Source: Micromonospora sediminimaris (GTDB lineage Bacteria; Actinomycetota; Actinomycetes; Mycobacteriales; Micromonosporaceae). From it: 64,000 nucleotides of DNA. How positions within the stretch are numbered: the first letter of the stretch is position 1; each line of letters opens with the position of its first letter. The notes below the pieces were generated by a model that had not been told where the DNA came from, did no database searches, and was given only the letters and a program-made list of their open reading frames with translations. Shown piece after piece: positions 8,636 through 17,840 of the stretch. Location: assembly GCA_900112325.1 (NCBI GenBank), contig FOLJ01000021.1, positions 57,321-121,320 of the forward strand, read 5' to 3'. Made by a program: the position numbers and the translations under genes.

Positions 8636-10048
8636 CCAGTTCTCCACGTAGTAGAGATCGAGCCGGATGCCGTCCTCCCAACTCAGATCGGACCGTCCGC
8701 TGACCTGCCAGAGCCCGGTCATTCCCGGTTTGACCAGCAGCCGGCGGGCGACGTCCCCGTCGTAGCGGGCAACCTCGGAGGGCAGCGGCGGCCGGGGACC
8801 GACCAGGCTCATCTGCCCCAGCAGGACGTTCACCAGTTGCGGCAGCTCGTCCAGCGACCACTTGCGCAACAGCCGGCCGACCCGGGTCACCCGGGGATCG
8901 TCGCGCATCTTGAACAGCAGGCCGTCGGTCTCGTTGCGGGCGGTCAACTCCGCCAGCAGCACGTCCGCGTTGACCACCATGGTGCGGAACTTGAAGACCC
9001 CGAACTCCTGGCCCCCCTGCCCGACCCGGGTCTGCCGGAACAGCACCGGCCCCCGGCTGTCCAGTTTCACGGCCAACGCGATGACCGCCAGCAGCGGCAG
9101 CAGCAGGGCCAGCGCGATCAGCGACATCGACCGGTCGACGAACCCCTTGACCAGTTTGCGGACGCCACGGAACTCGGGGGCCTCCACGTGGATCAGCGGC
9201 AGGCCGGCGACGGGCCGGGTGTGGATGCGCGGGCCAGCCACATCGGTCAGCGCCGGCGCCAGCACCAGGTCGATGCCGGTGCCCTCCAGTTGCCAGCCGA
9301 GCCGACGCAGCCGGGTGGCGGTGAGCTCCCCGCAGGCGGTGACGGCGACCGTGTCCGCGCCGATCGCGGCGGCGGATTCCGGGATGGCCCGGAACGAGCC
9401 GACCACCGGCACGTCGCCGAGCCGCTGGGCGACCGGGGCGAGCAGGGCGTCCGGAATGCAGGCGCCGACGACCTGGTAGCCGGCGTACGGCTCACGGCGC
9501 AGCGTGTGCACCAACTCCAGCACGTGGGCGGTGTCACCGACCACCAGCACCCGCCGTGACCAGCCTGACCCCTGCGACCGGGCGCGGTGCAGGCGCTTAC
9601 GGGCAGCGAACCGGGCCACCTCCAGACCGATCGTGCCCACCGCGAAGGTGATGGCCAGGAAACCTCGGGAGACACCGACGTCGGCGACGTAACCCGCGAT
9701 CGCGGTGGCGCCGGCCAGCCGCAGACTCGCCATGCTGACCCGTCGGTACTCGTCCGCGCCGTAGCCCACCACCCGGTCGTCGTAGCAGCGCAGCGCCTTC
9801 AGCGAGACCAGCCAGGCCAGGACGAGCGCCGGGGCGACCAGGACGTAGGGCACCGGGCCGCGGGGCGCGGCCTCACCGAACCGGACCGCGTATCCCACCA
9901 GCACCGCCACCGCCAGCACGGCGGCGTCCAGCACGACCAGGGTGCGGACGTACGCCCGCTGGTCGGTGCGCACCGGTCCCCCCGGTGACGGGTGGTCGTG
10001 CGGTCGCGATGACGTTCTGACCGGAGTCAACAGCGTCGCCGAGGTCAC
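8564..10048 (-). CDS. Polyprenyl glycosylphosphotransferase (exopolysaccharide initiating sugar transferase)
   Basis: About 494 residues from GTG 10048, which has GGGAGG four bases upstream; the frame is open further to 10147. N-terminal membrane helices (VVLDAAVLAVAVLVGYAV and YVLVAPALVLAWLVSL) are followed by a CoA-binding-like Rossmann region (RRVLVVGDTAHVLELVHTLRREPYAGYQVVGAC). The WcaJ/CpsE-type bacterial sugar transferase domain is C-terminal: FKFRTMVVNADVLL, DPRVTRVGRLLRKWSLDELPQL, MSLVGPRPPLPSEV, KPGMTGLWQVSGRSDLSWEDG. It transfers a hexose-1-phosphate to undecaprenyl phosphate at the membrane. No other glycosyltransferase is adjacent, so the polymer is unknown. Confidence 0.93.
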   Translation of the reverse strand: MTSATLLTPVRTSSRPHDHPSPGGPVRTDQRAYVRTLVVLDAAVLAVAVLVGYAVRFGEAAPRGPVPYVLVAPALVLAWLVSLKALRCYDDRVVGYGADEYRRVSMASLRLAGATAIAGYVADVGVSRGFLAITFAVGTIGLEVARFAARKRLHRARSQGSGWSRRVLVVGDTAHVLELVHTLRREPYAGYQVVGACIPDALLAPVAQRLGDVPVVGSFRAIPESAAAIGADTVAVTACGELTATRLRRLGWQLEGTGIDLVLAPALTDVAGPRIHTRPVAGLPLIHVEAPEFRGVRKLVKGFVDRSMSLIALALLLPLLAVIALAVKLDSRGPVLFRQTRVGQGGQEFGVFKFRTMVVNADVLLAELTARNETDGLLFKMRDDPRVTRVGRLLRKWSLDELPQLVNVLLGQMSLVGPRPPLPSEVARYDGDVARRLLVKPGMTGLWQVSGRSDLSWEDGIRLDLYYVENWSLAADLTILWKTVGAVVNSRGAY

Positions 10049-10200
10049 CAGCCCTCCCACTTCGCTCGCCGACGGCACGGGCCTGGCCGGGTGGGCCGGG
10101 TCTGCCGATGCACGACGACATCCTGCCCTGACAACCATGACTACCAATTGCTTCCGACGTATTGCCGTCAGTTTCCAAGGCGTAGGACAACAGGAAAGGA

Positions 10201-10240
10201 GCCTGTGGTACCGGCGAAACCGGTACCACAGGCCCCTTTT
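10201..10240. terminator. Strong intrinsic terminator, probably bidirectional
   Basis: A perfect 14-bp stem (GCCTGTGGTACCGG, 10201-10214, pairing with 10220-10233) closes a CGAAA loop. CCCCTTTT follows on the + strand, and a T-rich stretch (TCCTTTCC) follows on the - strand. On the reverse strand it lies just after the stop of the VWA gene. Confidence 0.8.
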
Positions 10241-10254
10241 CGGGGTGTCTCAGG

Positions 10255-11997
10255 TCAGGCGGGCGCCTTCCGCAGCGCGATAGCCCGGAGGAAGATGTCA
10301 CCGATCTTGGTGGGGTCGGTGGCGACGAACGCGCCGCCACCGGCGCTCTTGGCGATGGTGTCCAGCTCCGACTTGCTGACCTCGGTGCCGATACCGATGA
10401 TGATCACCTGGATCGGCTGGTCCGGATCCTTGATCCGCTTCAGCTCGGCGAGCAGAGCCTTCTGGGAGATGCCGTCGGCGTCCTCGTTCTTGCCGTCGGT
10501 GAACAGCACGATCGAGTTGACCTTGCCCGGTTCCCAGTTCGCCTGGACGTCCTTGTACGCGGCCAGCAGCGTGTCGTACAAGCCGGTGTCACCGCTCGAC
10601 GAGACCACCCGGTCCAGGCCCCGCTCCAACTCGCTGCGCTGCCGCGACAGTGGCGCGATCGGCACCAGTTCCCGGTGGTCCCGCGAGCCCACCAGGTTGG
10701 TCGAGAAGACCCACAGGCCGATCGACCAGGAGTCGTCGAACAGGTTCAGCCCCCGCCGGGCCGCCTCCGTGGTGACCTGCTGTCGGGTCGCGCCGTTGGC
10801 CGTCGGCACCTCGTTCTTCATCGAGCCGGAGACGTCGATGATGCAGAGCATCCGGCCGGACAGCGTGGCGATGGACCAACTGGAGACCGCCCGCTCCACC
10901 GCGTCCGGTGCCAGCCCACCGGCGGCGATGCCGCCCTGCGCCGGAGGTGCGATGGAGGCGTCCCCGCCGGCCGGGCTCGGCGCGCCCTGCGGCGCGTTGA
11001 AACCGGTGCCCCAGTTGCCGTCCGGGGCGCGCAACGACTGCGCGGCAAGCTTGTCCTTGAACGACGTCGTGGTCAGCGCCTCGAACAGCACCCCCGCAGC
11101 CGACGCCTTGGCCGGCTCGATCCCGGGCAGCACCGCGTACGGGTAGTCCAGCGGCAACGGCGCCGGCTTCAGGTAGAGCGCCGCCAACGGCACCGGAGGC
11201 TTCCGGGCGTTGTACTCGATGACATCCTCCTCGGACAGCGCCGCCGCACCGAGGGCGCTGGCCAGGGTGGTGGCGTCGGTGGCCGTCGGGAACTTGGCGA
11301 GCAGATCCTGGCGCAGCGCCGAGGCACCCGAGGCCAACGCGCGCAACGCGCCGACGCGCTCCTGCTCGGCGGTCTCGCCACCGGTCGATGCCGCGGCGGT
11401 CATCATCGACAACAGGCCGGACAGCCCGGCGGCGTCGCGGGTCGGCTCCACGATGCCGGTTTTCAGCGGCCGGTCACTGTTGAGGCGCGTCAGCAGGTCG
11501 GTCCAGCCGAGCTCCTGCTGCGGCCAGCCCAACCGGGTGGCGATCGGCTCCGGCATGGCGACCACCACCGGGCTGCTGGCGATGGACGAGCCGTTGCCGG
11601 GCTCGAAGGCCGCCGCGCCGCCGGTCTTGAGTCGGAGCAGCCAGGTCGAGGAGTCCGGGATCCAGACGTCCGGGCTGACCGCGGTGCCGCTGGCCTGCCC
11701 CACCCCGGCCAGGATGGCGCCGTGCTTGGCCGCCACCACGGCGGCCACCTCTACCGGGTCGGAGGCGGCGACTGTCACATCGATGCAGGTTCCATCGACC
11801 GCGGCGCCCTTCTCCTCCCATTCGGTGGCCGCCTGGTCGACCGCCGGGGCGAGCTCGCTCGCCACCGCGACGGACAGCTCGATCTTGCCCGAGCAGTCCT
11901 GGCCGGCGAGTTGGCGATAGCCGACCCACCCACCAGCGGTGACGACGAGTACGCCGACCGCTGCTGCGGCGGCGGCACCGTGAATACTTGAACGCAT
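10255..11997 (-). CDS. Secreted solute-binding-like protein fused to a VWA domain
   Basis: About 580 residues from ATG 11997. A signal peptide or single membrane helix (HGAAAAAAVGVLVVTAGGWVGYRQL) opens the protein. The middle resembles an extracellular solute-binding protein (ELSVAVASELAPAVDQAATEWE to about residue 330, with SSPVVVAMPEPIATRLGW). The C-terminal 200 residues are a von Willebrand A domain with an intact MIDAS: the DxSxS motif reads CIIDVSGSMKNE, then SSSGDTGLYDTLLAAY and IVLFTDGKNED. The combination suggests metal-dependent ligand binding at the cell surface. The function is unknown. It is a single-gene unit ending in a strong terminator. Confidence 0.85.
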   Translation of the reverse strand: MRSSIHGAAAAAAVGVLVVTAGGWVGYRQLAGQDCSGKIELSVAVASELAPAVDQAATEWEEKGAAVDGTCIDVTVAASDPVEVAAVVAAKHGAILAGVGQASGTAVSPDVWIPDSSTWLLRLKTGGAAAFEPGNGSSIASSPVVVAMPEPIATRLGWPQQELGWTDLLTRLNSDRPLKTGIVEPTRDAAGLSGLLSMMTAAASTGGETAEQERVGALRALASGASALRQDLLAKFPTATDATTLASALGAAALSEEDVIEYNARKPPVPLAALYLKPAPLPLDYPYAVLPGIEPAKASAAGVLFEALTTTSFKDKLAAQSLRAPDGNWGTGFNAPQGAPSPAGGDASIAPPAQGGIAAGGLAPDAVERAVSSWSIATLSGRMLCIIDVSGSMKNEVPTANGATRQQVTTEAARRGLNLFDDSWSIGLWVFSTNLVGSRDHRELVPIAPLSRQRSELERGLDRVVSSSGDTGLYDTLLAAYKDVQANWEPGKVNSIVLFTDGKNEDADGISQKALLAELKRIKDPDQPIQVIIIGIGTEVSKSELDTIAKSAGGGAFVATDPTKIGDIFLRAIALRKAPA

Positions 11998-12163
11998 GCG
12001 ATGGCGGCCTGCTGACACGCAGACCATCTTGCGTATCCGACCGTTGTACTGCCATGGCCGTTCGGACGAAAGTTACAGAGGAGAAACAGTTTACCCCGAT
12101 TCCGTCACTTTGAGTGATGGGTCAGCGTCACAATGTGGATGCATCTATGTCTCAGGCCCACGA

Positions 12164-13234
12164 TCAGGGCAGAACGCAAGTTGGGCTCGCGATCGGCAGC
12201 GGCTCTCCGACGGCCACCGGCACACCCGTGGCCGGCTCGACCCGGAAAGTGCGCACCATGTCCGCCCGTTCGTCGGCGACGTAGAGGTGTTCCCCGATGA
12301 GCGCGAAGTGGCGGGGCCACTCGCCACCGGTCTCCACCTCGGCCACGATTTCCGGCAGGCCCGCACCAAGAGCGAAGACGGTCACCGTGCCGACGCCTCG
12401 GTTGGCGACGTAGAGGAAGCGGCCATCCGGACCGATTCCGATCTCGGACGGTTGCACATGCCCACCCCGGTCGCTGGCGTCGATCCGGCCCCGCTGGTGC
12501 AGCGTCCCGTCGCTCAGCTCGTAGGCCAGCACCGAACCATCCAGCTCACCGGAGACGTAGCAGCGCCGCCCGTCGGGATGCCGGGCCAGGTGCCGAGGAC
12601 CCACCCCGGCCGCGGTTCGCACCCGGGGCGCTCGGGGCACCAGTCGTCCGCTGGCGCCGTCAAGGTCGTAGCGGTAGATCGCGTCGGTGCCCAGATCGAC
12701 CACCAGCAAGGGCGACCCACCCGGGCCCGGCGAGACCATGTGAGCGTGCGCACGCTCCTGGCGATCGGGGTCGGCCCCGTGCCCCTGGTGCTCCACCACG
12801 TCAGTGCGCTCGCCGGGCACACCGTCCGCATCGAGCGGGAAGACCGTCACGCTGCCGCCACCGTAGTTCGCCACGAACAGGTGCCCGCCGTCGGGCGCGA
12901 CTGCCAGGTGGCACGGTTCCGCCCCACCCGTGGGCCACGAGCCGATGGACGACAGGTCGCCGTCGACCCCGACCTGCCACGCGCTGATCTGGCCGTCGGG
13001 CAGCTCGTTCACCGCGTACAGCACGGGCCGCGCCGGGTGGCGGGCGAGGAAGGAGGGCGACGGGGTGACCGCGACGGTGCCCAGCGACGTCAGCTCGCCG
13101 GTGCGCGGCTCCCGCCGCGCGGCGACGATGCCGGTGCCGCGCCCTCCGCTGGGCGCGGTGTACCCGCCGATGTGAACGATCTCGCCTCGACCTGCCACCG
13201 GCTGCCGCCCTCCGCTCGTTTCCGTCGAACCCAT
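12164..13234 (-). CDS. Lactonase family protein (6-phosphogluconolactonase-like, seven-bladed propeller)
   Basis: About 356 residues from ATG 13234, which has GGGGAAGG eight bases upstream. The sequence shows repeated propeller blades with the family hallmarks: EIVHIGGYTAPSGGRGTGIVAARREPRTGELTSLG, FLARHPARPVLYAVNEL, HLFVANYGGGSVTVFPLDADG, PRHLARHPDGRRCYVSGELDGSVLAYEL and GRFLYVANRGVGTVTVFAL. These match the YbhE/carboxy-cis,cis-muconate cyclase-like lactonase family (PF10282), in which some members hydrolyse 6-phosphogluconolactone. The true substrate is not shown by context. Confidence 0.88.
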   Translation of the reverse strand: MGSTETSGGRQPVAGRGEIVHIGGYTAPSGGRGTGIVAARREPRTGELTSLGTVAVTPSPSFLARHPARPVLYAVNELPDGQISAWQVGVDGDLSSIGSWPTGGAEPCHLAVAPDGGHLFVANYGGGSVTVFPLDADGVPGERTDVVEHQGHGADPDRQERAHAHMVSPGPGGSPLLVVDLGTDAIYRYDLDGASGRLVPRAPRVRTAAGVGPRHLARHPDGRRCYVSGELDGSVLAYELSDGTLHQRGRIDASDRGGHVQPSEIGIGPDGRFLYVANRGVGTVTVFALGAGLPEIVAEVETGGEWPRHFALIGEHLYVADERADMVRTFRVEPATGVPVAVGEPLPIASPTCVLP

Positions 13235-13327
13235 CTCTGAAGCCTTCCCCCGGCACCGGCGGATTAGACCTCCCCACCGCGATCCGGCCGCCCGTGGACG
13301 CACCGGACCGCCCTCCGGCCGGTCGAC

Positions 13328-13930
13328 TCAGGCCGTCGGCACCGGCTCGCCCCGATGCCGGGCGACGTGCTCGACCAGGGAGATCAGCACGGTCTTGCCG
13401 GACTGCCGGTCCCGGGCGTCGCAGAGCACCATCGGCACCTCCGGGTCCAGATCCAGGGCCCTACGCACGGCCTCCAGGCTGAACCGACGGGAGTCGTCGA
13501 AGCAGTTCACCCCCACCACGAACGGAATGCCCCGCTGCTCGAAGTAGTCGATCGAGGGGAAGCAGTCGGCCAGCCGCCGGGTGTCGGCGAGCACCACCGC
13601 GCCGAGCGCACCGAACGCCAGTTCGTCCCAGAGAAACCAGAACCGGTCCTGTCCCGGGGTACCGAAGAGGTACAGCTGGAGGTCGTCGTTGATGGTGATC
13701 CGCCCGAAGTCCATCGCCACCGTGGTGGTCGACTTGGCCTCCACCCCGGAGACATCGTCGGTGTCGATGCCCGCGCCCGTCAGGATCTCCTCGGTCTGCA
13801 ACGGCCGGACCTCACTCAACGCGCTAACCAGCGTTGTCTTGCCGGCGCCGAAGCCGCCGGCGATGAGGATCTTCAGCGCGATGGGCACCCGATGTCCCCG
13901 CTGATCGCCGTTATAACGCACGGAGTCCAT
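13328..13930 (-). CDS. cvnD: Conservon small GTPase (CvnD-like)
   Basis: 200 residues from ATG 13930. It has a Ras-like/MglA-type P-loop (KILIAGGFGAGKTTLVSAL, G1), a G3-like FGTPGQDRFWFLWDEL, and VGVNCFDD in place of the usual NKxD. This is the fourth member of the cvnA-B-C-D signalling operon typical of Streptomyces and Micromonosporaceae. The proteins are thought to form a membrane-associated G-protein-like complex. It overlaps cvnC by 20 bp, indicating tight coupling. Confidence 0.92.
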   Translation of the reverse strand: MDSVRYNGDQRGHRVPIALKILIAGGFGAGKTTLVSALSEVRPLQTEEILTGAGIDTDDVSGVEAKSTTTVAMDFGRITINDDLQLYLFGTPGQDRFWFLWDELAFGALGAVVLADTRRLADCFPSIDYFEQRGIPFVVGVNCFDDSRRFSLEAVRRALDLDPEVPMVLCDARDRQSGKTVLISLVEHVARHRGEPVPTA

Positions 13931-14300
13931 CGACCACCGCCTTGAGGATGTTGTTGTCGGGCAGGTACGTGGCGCGTGGTGGCTGGTGTACGGCGACCAG
14001 TCCCCGGGACAGCAGATCACCAAGTAGCACCCGGACCACGCCGACCGCCAGGTCCAGGTCCGCGGCGAGTTCCACGACGGGGGTACCGCGGCCGGCCAAC
14101 TCCACCAGCAGCCGGTGCTCCGGATACAGCTCCGGGTAGGCGGCGAGGTCCGGGTCCGGCTTCGCCAACACGTACGCGACCAGGTCGAATCCGTCCGTGC
14201 TGGGACGGACGCGCCCACCGGTGAGGGTGTACGGCCGCACCACCGGCCCAGCCTCGTCGTCGAGCCACTCGTGTCGATGCTCGGTTAACTCAGTCCGCAT
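13911..14300 (-). CDS. cvnC: DUF742 protein (CvnC-like)
   Basis: 129 residues from ATG 14300 (a GTG at 14309 is the alternative). DUF742 features: VVRPYTLTGGRVRPSTDGFDLVAYV, a predicted winged-helix segment (ELAADLDLAVGVVRVLLGDLLSRGLVAVHQP) and the C-terminal DNNILKAVVDGLRAL. It overlaps cvnB upstream by 11 bp and cvnD downstream by 20 bp. In characterised conservons the four proteins work as one complex; the ligand here is unknown. Confidence 0.92.
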   Translation of the reverse strand: MRTELTEHRHEWLDDEAGPVVRPYTLTGGRVRPSTDGFDLVAYVLAKPDPDLAAYPELYPEHRLLVELAGRGTPVVELAADLDLAVGVVRVLLGDLLSRGLVAVHQPPRATYLPDNNILKAVVDGLRAL

Positions 14301-14709
14301 CGGTGGCACCCACCGACGCTCGGGCCGGCGCTTGCAGGTTCTCGCCCACCCGGGTCACCAGCATCGCCATCTCGTACGCCACCAGGCCGATGTCCGCGTC
14401 GGCGTCGCTGGCGACCGCCAGGCACGCGCCCTGCCCCGCCGCGGTGACGAAGAGGTACGCGGACTCCATCTCCACCACGGTCTGCCGGACCGGTCCGCCG
14501 GTGAGGTGCCGGCTCGCGCCCCGGGCGAGACTGGACAGACCGGACGCCAGCGCGCAGAGGTGCTCGGCGTCGGCGGCGTCCATGCCGGCGGAGGAGCCCA
14601 GCAGGAGTCCATCCGCCGACAGCACCACGGCGTGCCGCGCGGTCGGTACCCGCTCCAGCAGATCGTCCAGCAACCAGTCGAGATCTGCGTTCTGCCTCGT
14701 CGATTGCAT
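14290..14709 (-). CDS. cvnB: Roadblock/LC7 domain protein (CvnB-like)
   Basis: 139 residues with the roadblock fold signature: DLDWLLDDLLERVPTARHAVVLSADGLLLGSSAGMDAADAEHLCALASGLSSLARGASRHLTGGPVRQTVVEME. It probably regulates nucleotide exchange by the partner GTPase. Its ATG at 14709 overlaps the stop of cvnA as TGATG, a classic coupling junction. Confidence 0.94.
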   Translation of the reverse strand: MQSTRQNADLDWLLDDLLERVPTARHAVVLSADGLLLGSSAGMDAADAEHLCALASGLSSLARGASRHLTGGPVRQTVVEMESAYLFVTAAGQGACLAVASDADADIGLVAYEMAMLVTRVGENLQAPARASVGATDAD

Positions 14710-17543
14710 CAGGCGTCCCTCTCAGTCGCGGTCGGGGAATCCACCGACGCCGGTGTGGTGCCCGGCGGAGAGCCGGGCGGTGCGGTGGTCCGGTCTCGGC
14801 CCGCCGGGCCCGACCCGGTCCGGTCGGGAACCTCCACCGGTGACCCGGCCTCGCCGGTCGGGCCCACGGCAGCTGCGCCGGACTGGTGGTCCGGCGCCGC
14901 CAGAGGCGGCACTGCCCGGTCGGTCGCGTTCTCCGGTGGTGGCGCTCCGCCCGGTTCCGGGTTCGAGCTGCGGGCGGCGTCCCGCCGGCCCCGGGCGGTG
15001 CCCGCCTGCAGCGCCGACATGACCCGCCGTGCCTCCTCCGGGCTTCGGGGCGTCGGATCGCGGTGCGGCCGGGCTGCCACCGACGGTTGTCGGACGGTCG
15101 GACCGTCGATCGCGGCCGTGCGGGCGGGCGGAGCGGTCATCGCCGGCAGCTGGATCGTGGGCGCATCCAGCCCACGGCGCGCGTCCGGATGGGCTGGGGC
15201 TGGCCCGGCACCAGGCTCGGGTGAACCGCCCCCGGGTGGCCGCGTCGGTGCCCGTTGTGGTTCCGTCCCGGTCTTGGCGGCGCGCGGGCCGGCGGGAGCC
15301 GCCTCGGTATCGGACGGGACGGTGACCGGCTCGGTGCCCGACGCGGTCGACGGGTCTGACGGGTCGGCGGCGGCGCGGCGTCGGATCCGACGGGGCAGGC
15401 CGTCGGCTTCCGCCGGCCCGACCGTCGAGCGTCCGCCCGGCGCCCGGACAGCCGCGCCGGACGTCGGAACGCCGGAGGCTGGGCCGCCGGACGACACCGC
15501 AGTGCCGCGTTCGACGGTGCGGGTCCGCGGCCGGGGCACCGTGGTCAGCCGAGTCGCCCGGACCAGCCGCCGCTGCTCCGGCGTGGCACCCCGGTCGTCG
15601 CCGGCCAGCGCCTCCGGGCCGGGCAACGGCGACGGTTCCTCGGTGATCAGCTCGGTCGGGATGAGCACCACAGCGGTGAGGCCGGTCCCCTCCGACCGAC
15701 GCAACCGCACCCGGACGTCGTGCCGGGCGGCCAGTCGCGCCACCACGAACAGCCCCAGCCGGGCGGTCTCGCTGGGATCGAACTCCGGCGACCGGGCCAG
15801 CTTCCGGTTCGCCTCGTCGATGGCCGCCTCGCTCATGCCGAGACCCTCGTCGGTGACGGAGAGGGCGTAGCCATGGGCCACATGCGCACCGGAGACCTCG
15901 ACCCGGGAATCGGGCGGTGAGAACGTGGTGGCGTTCTCGATCAGCTCGGCGAGCAGGTGGATGATGTCCCCCACCACCCGGCCGACCGTGCCGGCGGGCT
16001 GCACTGTGGTGATGTCGACCCGGTCGTACGACTCGACCTCGGAGATCGCCCCACGGATCAGGTCCACCATGGCCACCGGGTTACGCCAACCCCGCCCCGG
16101 CGCGGCACCGGCGAGGATGACCAGGTCCTCCGCGTGCCGCCGCAGCCGGGTGGCGAGGTGGTCGACGCGGAACAGCTCGGCCAGGTGATCGGGGTCCTCC
16201 GCATCGCGCTCCAGCCGGTCGAGCAGGGCCAACTGGCGGTGCACGAGCCCCTGGCTGCGCCGCGCGATGTTCAGGAAGACGTCGTTGAGGCCGTGCCGCA
16301 GGCCCACCTCGACCATGGCCGAACGGATGGCGACCCGGTGCACCTCGGTGAACGCCTGCGCGACCTGGCCGATCTCGTCGGCACCCTGATCGGCCACCGA
16401 CGCCTCCCGCGCCAGGTCGACCTGCTCGCCCTTGCGCAGCCGGTCCACCACCTCCGGCAGGCGCCGTTCGGCGTCGGCGAGGGTGCCGCGTACCCGGGTC
16501 AACCGTTGCGCGAGGGAGCGGCCGACCCGGACCGCCACCACCAGCGAGAGCACGACGGCGATCAGGCCGAGCAGTCCGGCGGCGGCCAGCCGCACCATGG
16601 TTCCTACCGCCATCGGCACGGACCGGTCGGCCAGTCCGTCCGCCTGGGTCAGTTCGAAGTCTCGCAGCGACTGCTGCACCGTGTCGTAGCTCGTCTGCCA
16701 CGCCTGCGGGTCGAGTCGCAGCCGGGCCGACGGATCCGCGGTCACGATGTCGTCCTGCATCGCCCGCAACCGACCGAACGCCTCCTGCTCGGTCAGCCGC
16801 TGGTACGCGGTCCGGTCCGCCTCGGGCAGGTCGGCCACCGCGGCCTCGGCCAGGAACCGCTGATTGCCAATGCCCTGCACGAGCAGGGTGTGCTCGCCCT
16901 CGGCGAACCTGCCGGCCGTCAGCACACCGGCCAGCAGCGCGTCGGTCTGGCCCAGCAGTTCCCGCGAACGACCGAGGCTGGTCAGCGCCAACGCCTCACG
17001 GTTGAGGTCGTGGTCCGGAAGGTTGGCCAGGGCGGTGAAGGTCTGGAAGGCAGAGGCGATCATTCCGCTGTAGAGGCCGACCGCACCGGCGCGGTCGAGA
17101 TCCCGACGATCGATGAAGCCGCGTCCGGCCGGCAACGCGTCCAGCTCGCCGATGAAGCGATCGAGCCGAGCTTCGAGCAGCTCTCCGGCGGCGTCCCGCA
17201 GCTGCTCGCCACTGACCCGCCGACGCAATTCGGCGATGGCCGCGTCGGTGCGGGCCCGTTGTTCCACCAGGGCCGGTAGCACGCAGTTGGCCGGCGGCTG
17301 TCCACACTCGGTGCGCGGCGAGGCGAGATGGACCACGGAGAGCCGTCGCTCCCGTTGCAACTCGGCCACCACGGTCTCACCCGGCCGGCCGAGGTCGTAC
17401 AGGAGAGTACGGGCGGCGAGCAGGTCGAGCGCCGGCCCGAAGGTGAGCGTGGTCGCGAAGATCCACAGTGCCAGCAGCGCGGTCACCGGCACGACGACCA
17501 ACGCGGTCAGCTTCGAGCGGATCGGCCAGTCGCGGGTGTTCAA
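14709..17543 (-). CDS. cvnA: Conservon sensor histidine-kinase-like ATPase (CvnA-like)
   Basis: About 944 residues from TTG 17543, with GAGG five bases upstream; the frame is open to 17681. One membrane helix near the N-terminus (LTALVVVPVTALLALWIFA) and a second near residue 330 flank an extracellular nitrate/sulfate-sensor-type (NIT-like) domain. A HAMP linker follows, then a HATPase domain (LLAELIENATTFSPPDSRV as N box, VTDEGLGM as G1 box, ARLGLFVVARLAARH as G2 box). No obvious phospho-acceptor His region is seen, as is usual for CvnA. The last 330 residues are a Pro/Ala/Gly-rich disordered tail. First gene of cvnABCD. Confidence 0.92.
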   Translation of the reverse strand: MNTRDWPIRSKLTALVVVPVTALLALWIFATTLTFGPALDLLAARTLLYDLGRPGETVVAELQRERRLSVVHLASPRTECGQPPANCVLPALVEQRARTDAAIAELRRRVSGEQLRDAAGELLEARLDRFIGELDALPAGRGFIDRRDLDRAGAVGLYSGMIASAFQTFTALANLPDHDLNREALALTSLGRSRELLGQTDALLAGVLTAGRFAEGEHTLLVQGIGNQRFLAEAAVADLPEADRTAYQRLTEQEAFGRLRAMQDDIVTADPSARLRLDPQAWQTSYDTVQQSLRDFELTQADGLADRSVPMAVGTMVRLAAAGLLGLIAVVLSLVVAVRVGRSLAQRLTRVRGTLADAERRLPEVVDRLRKGEQVDLAREASVADQGADEIGQVAQAFTEVHRVAIRSAMVEVGLRHGLNDVFLNIARRSQGLVHRQLALLDRLERDAEDPDHLAELFRVDHLATRLRRHAEDLVILAGAAPGRGWRNPVAMVDLIRGAISEVESYDRVDITTVQPAGTVGRVVGDIIHLLAELIENATTFSPPDSRVEVSGAHVAHGYALSVTDEGLGMSEAAIDEANRKLARSPEFDPSETARLGLFVVARLAARHDVRVRLRRSEGTGLTAVVLIPTELITEEPSPLPGPEALAGDDRGATPEQRRLVRATRLTTVPRPRTRTVERGTAVSSGGPASGVPTSGAAVRAPGGRSTVGPAEADGLPRRIRRRAAADPSDPSTASGTEPVTVPSDTEAAPAGPRAAKTGTEPQRAPTRPPGGGSPEPGAGPAPAHPDARRGLDAPTIQLPAMTAPPARTAAIDGPTVRQPSVAARPHRDPTPRSPEEARRVMSALQAGTARGRRDAARSSNPEPGGAPPPENATDRAVPPLAAPDHQSGAAAVGPTGEAGSPVEVPDRTGSGPAGRDRTTAPPGSPPGTTPASVDSPTATERDA

Positions 17544-17840
17544 TCGGACCTCGCCCGGAAGGGTGGCTGGAAGGGCTCCGGCACAGCCGGGCAGCGTCGT
17601 CGCCGGGGCGCACCCCGGTTGTCCCGCCGGGACGCCGGCTCGGGCGCCTTGGGCAGGATACGTAATCCGCGCCGGTCGCACTACCGTCCGTCGAGACTAC
17701 CGGTACGTTGCCGAACGTCCCGGCGACGAACCGCCTGTCGGTTTCCGCCCCGCCGGCAGCCAGGTCGGGCCAGGAAAGTGCGCCGAAACGGGATTGGCGA
17801 TCACTGCGTGGCGGGAATACCTGCAGGCGAAGGAGGAGCC

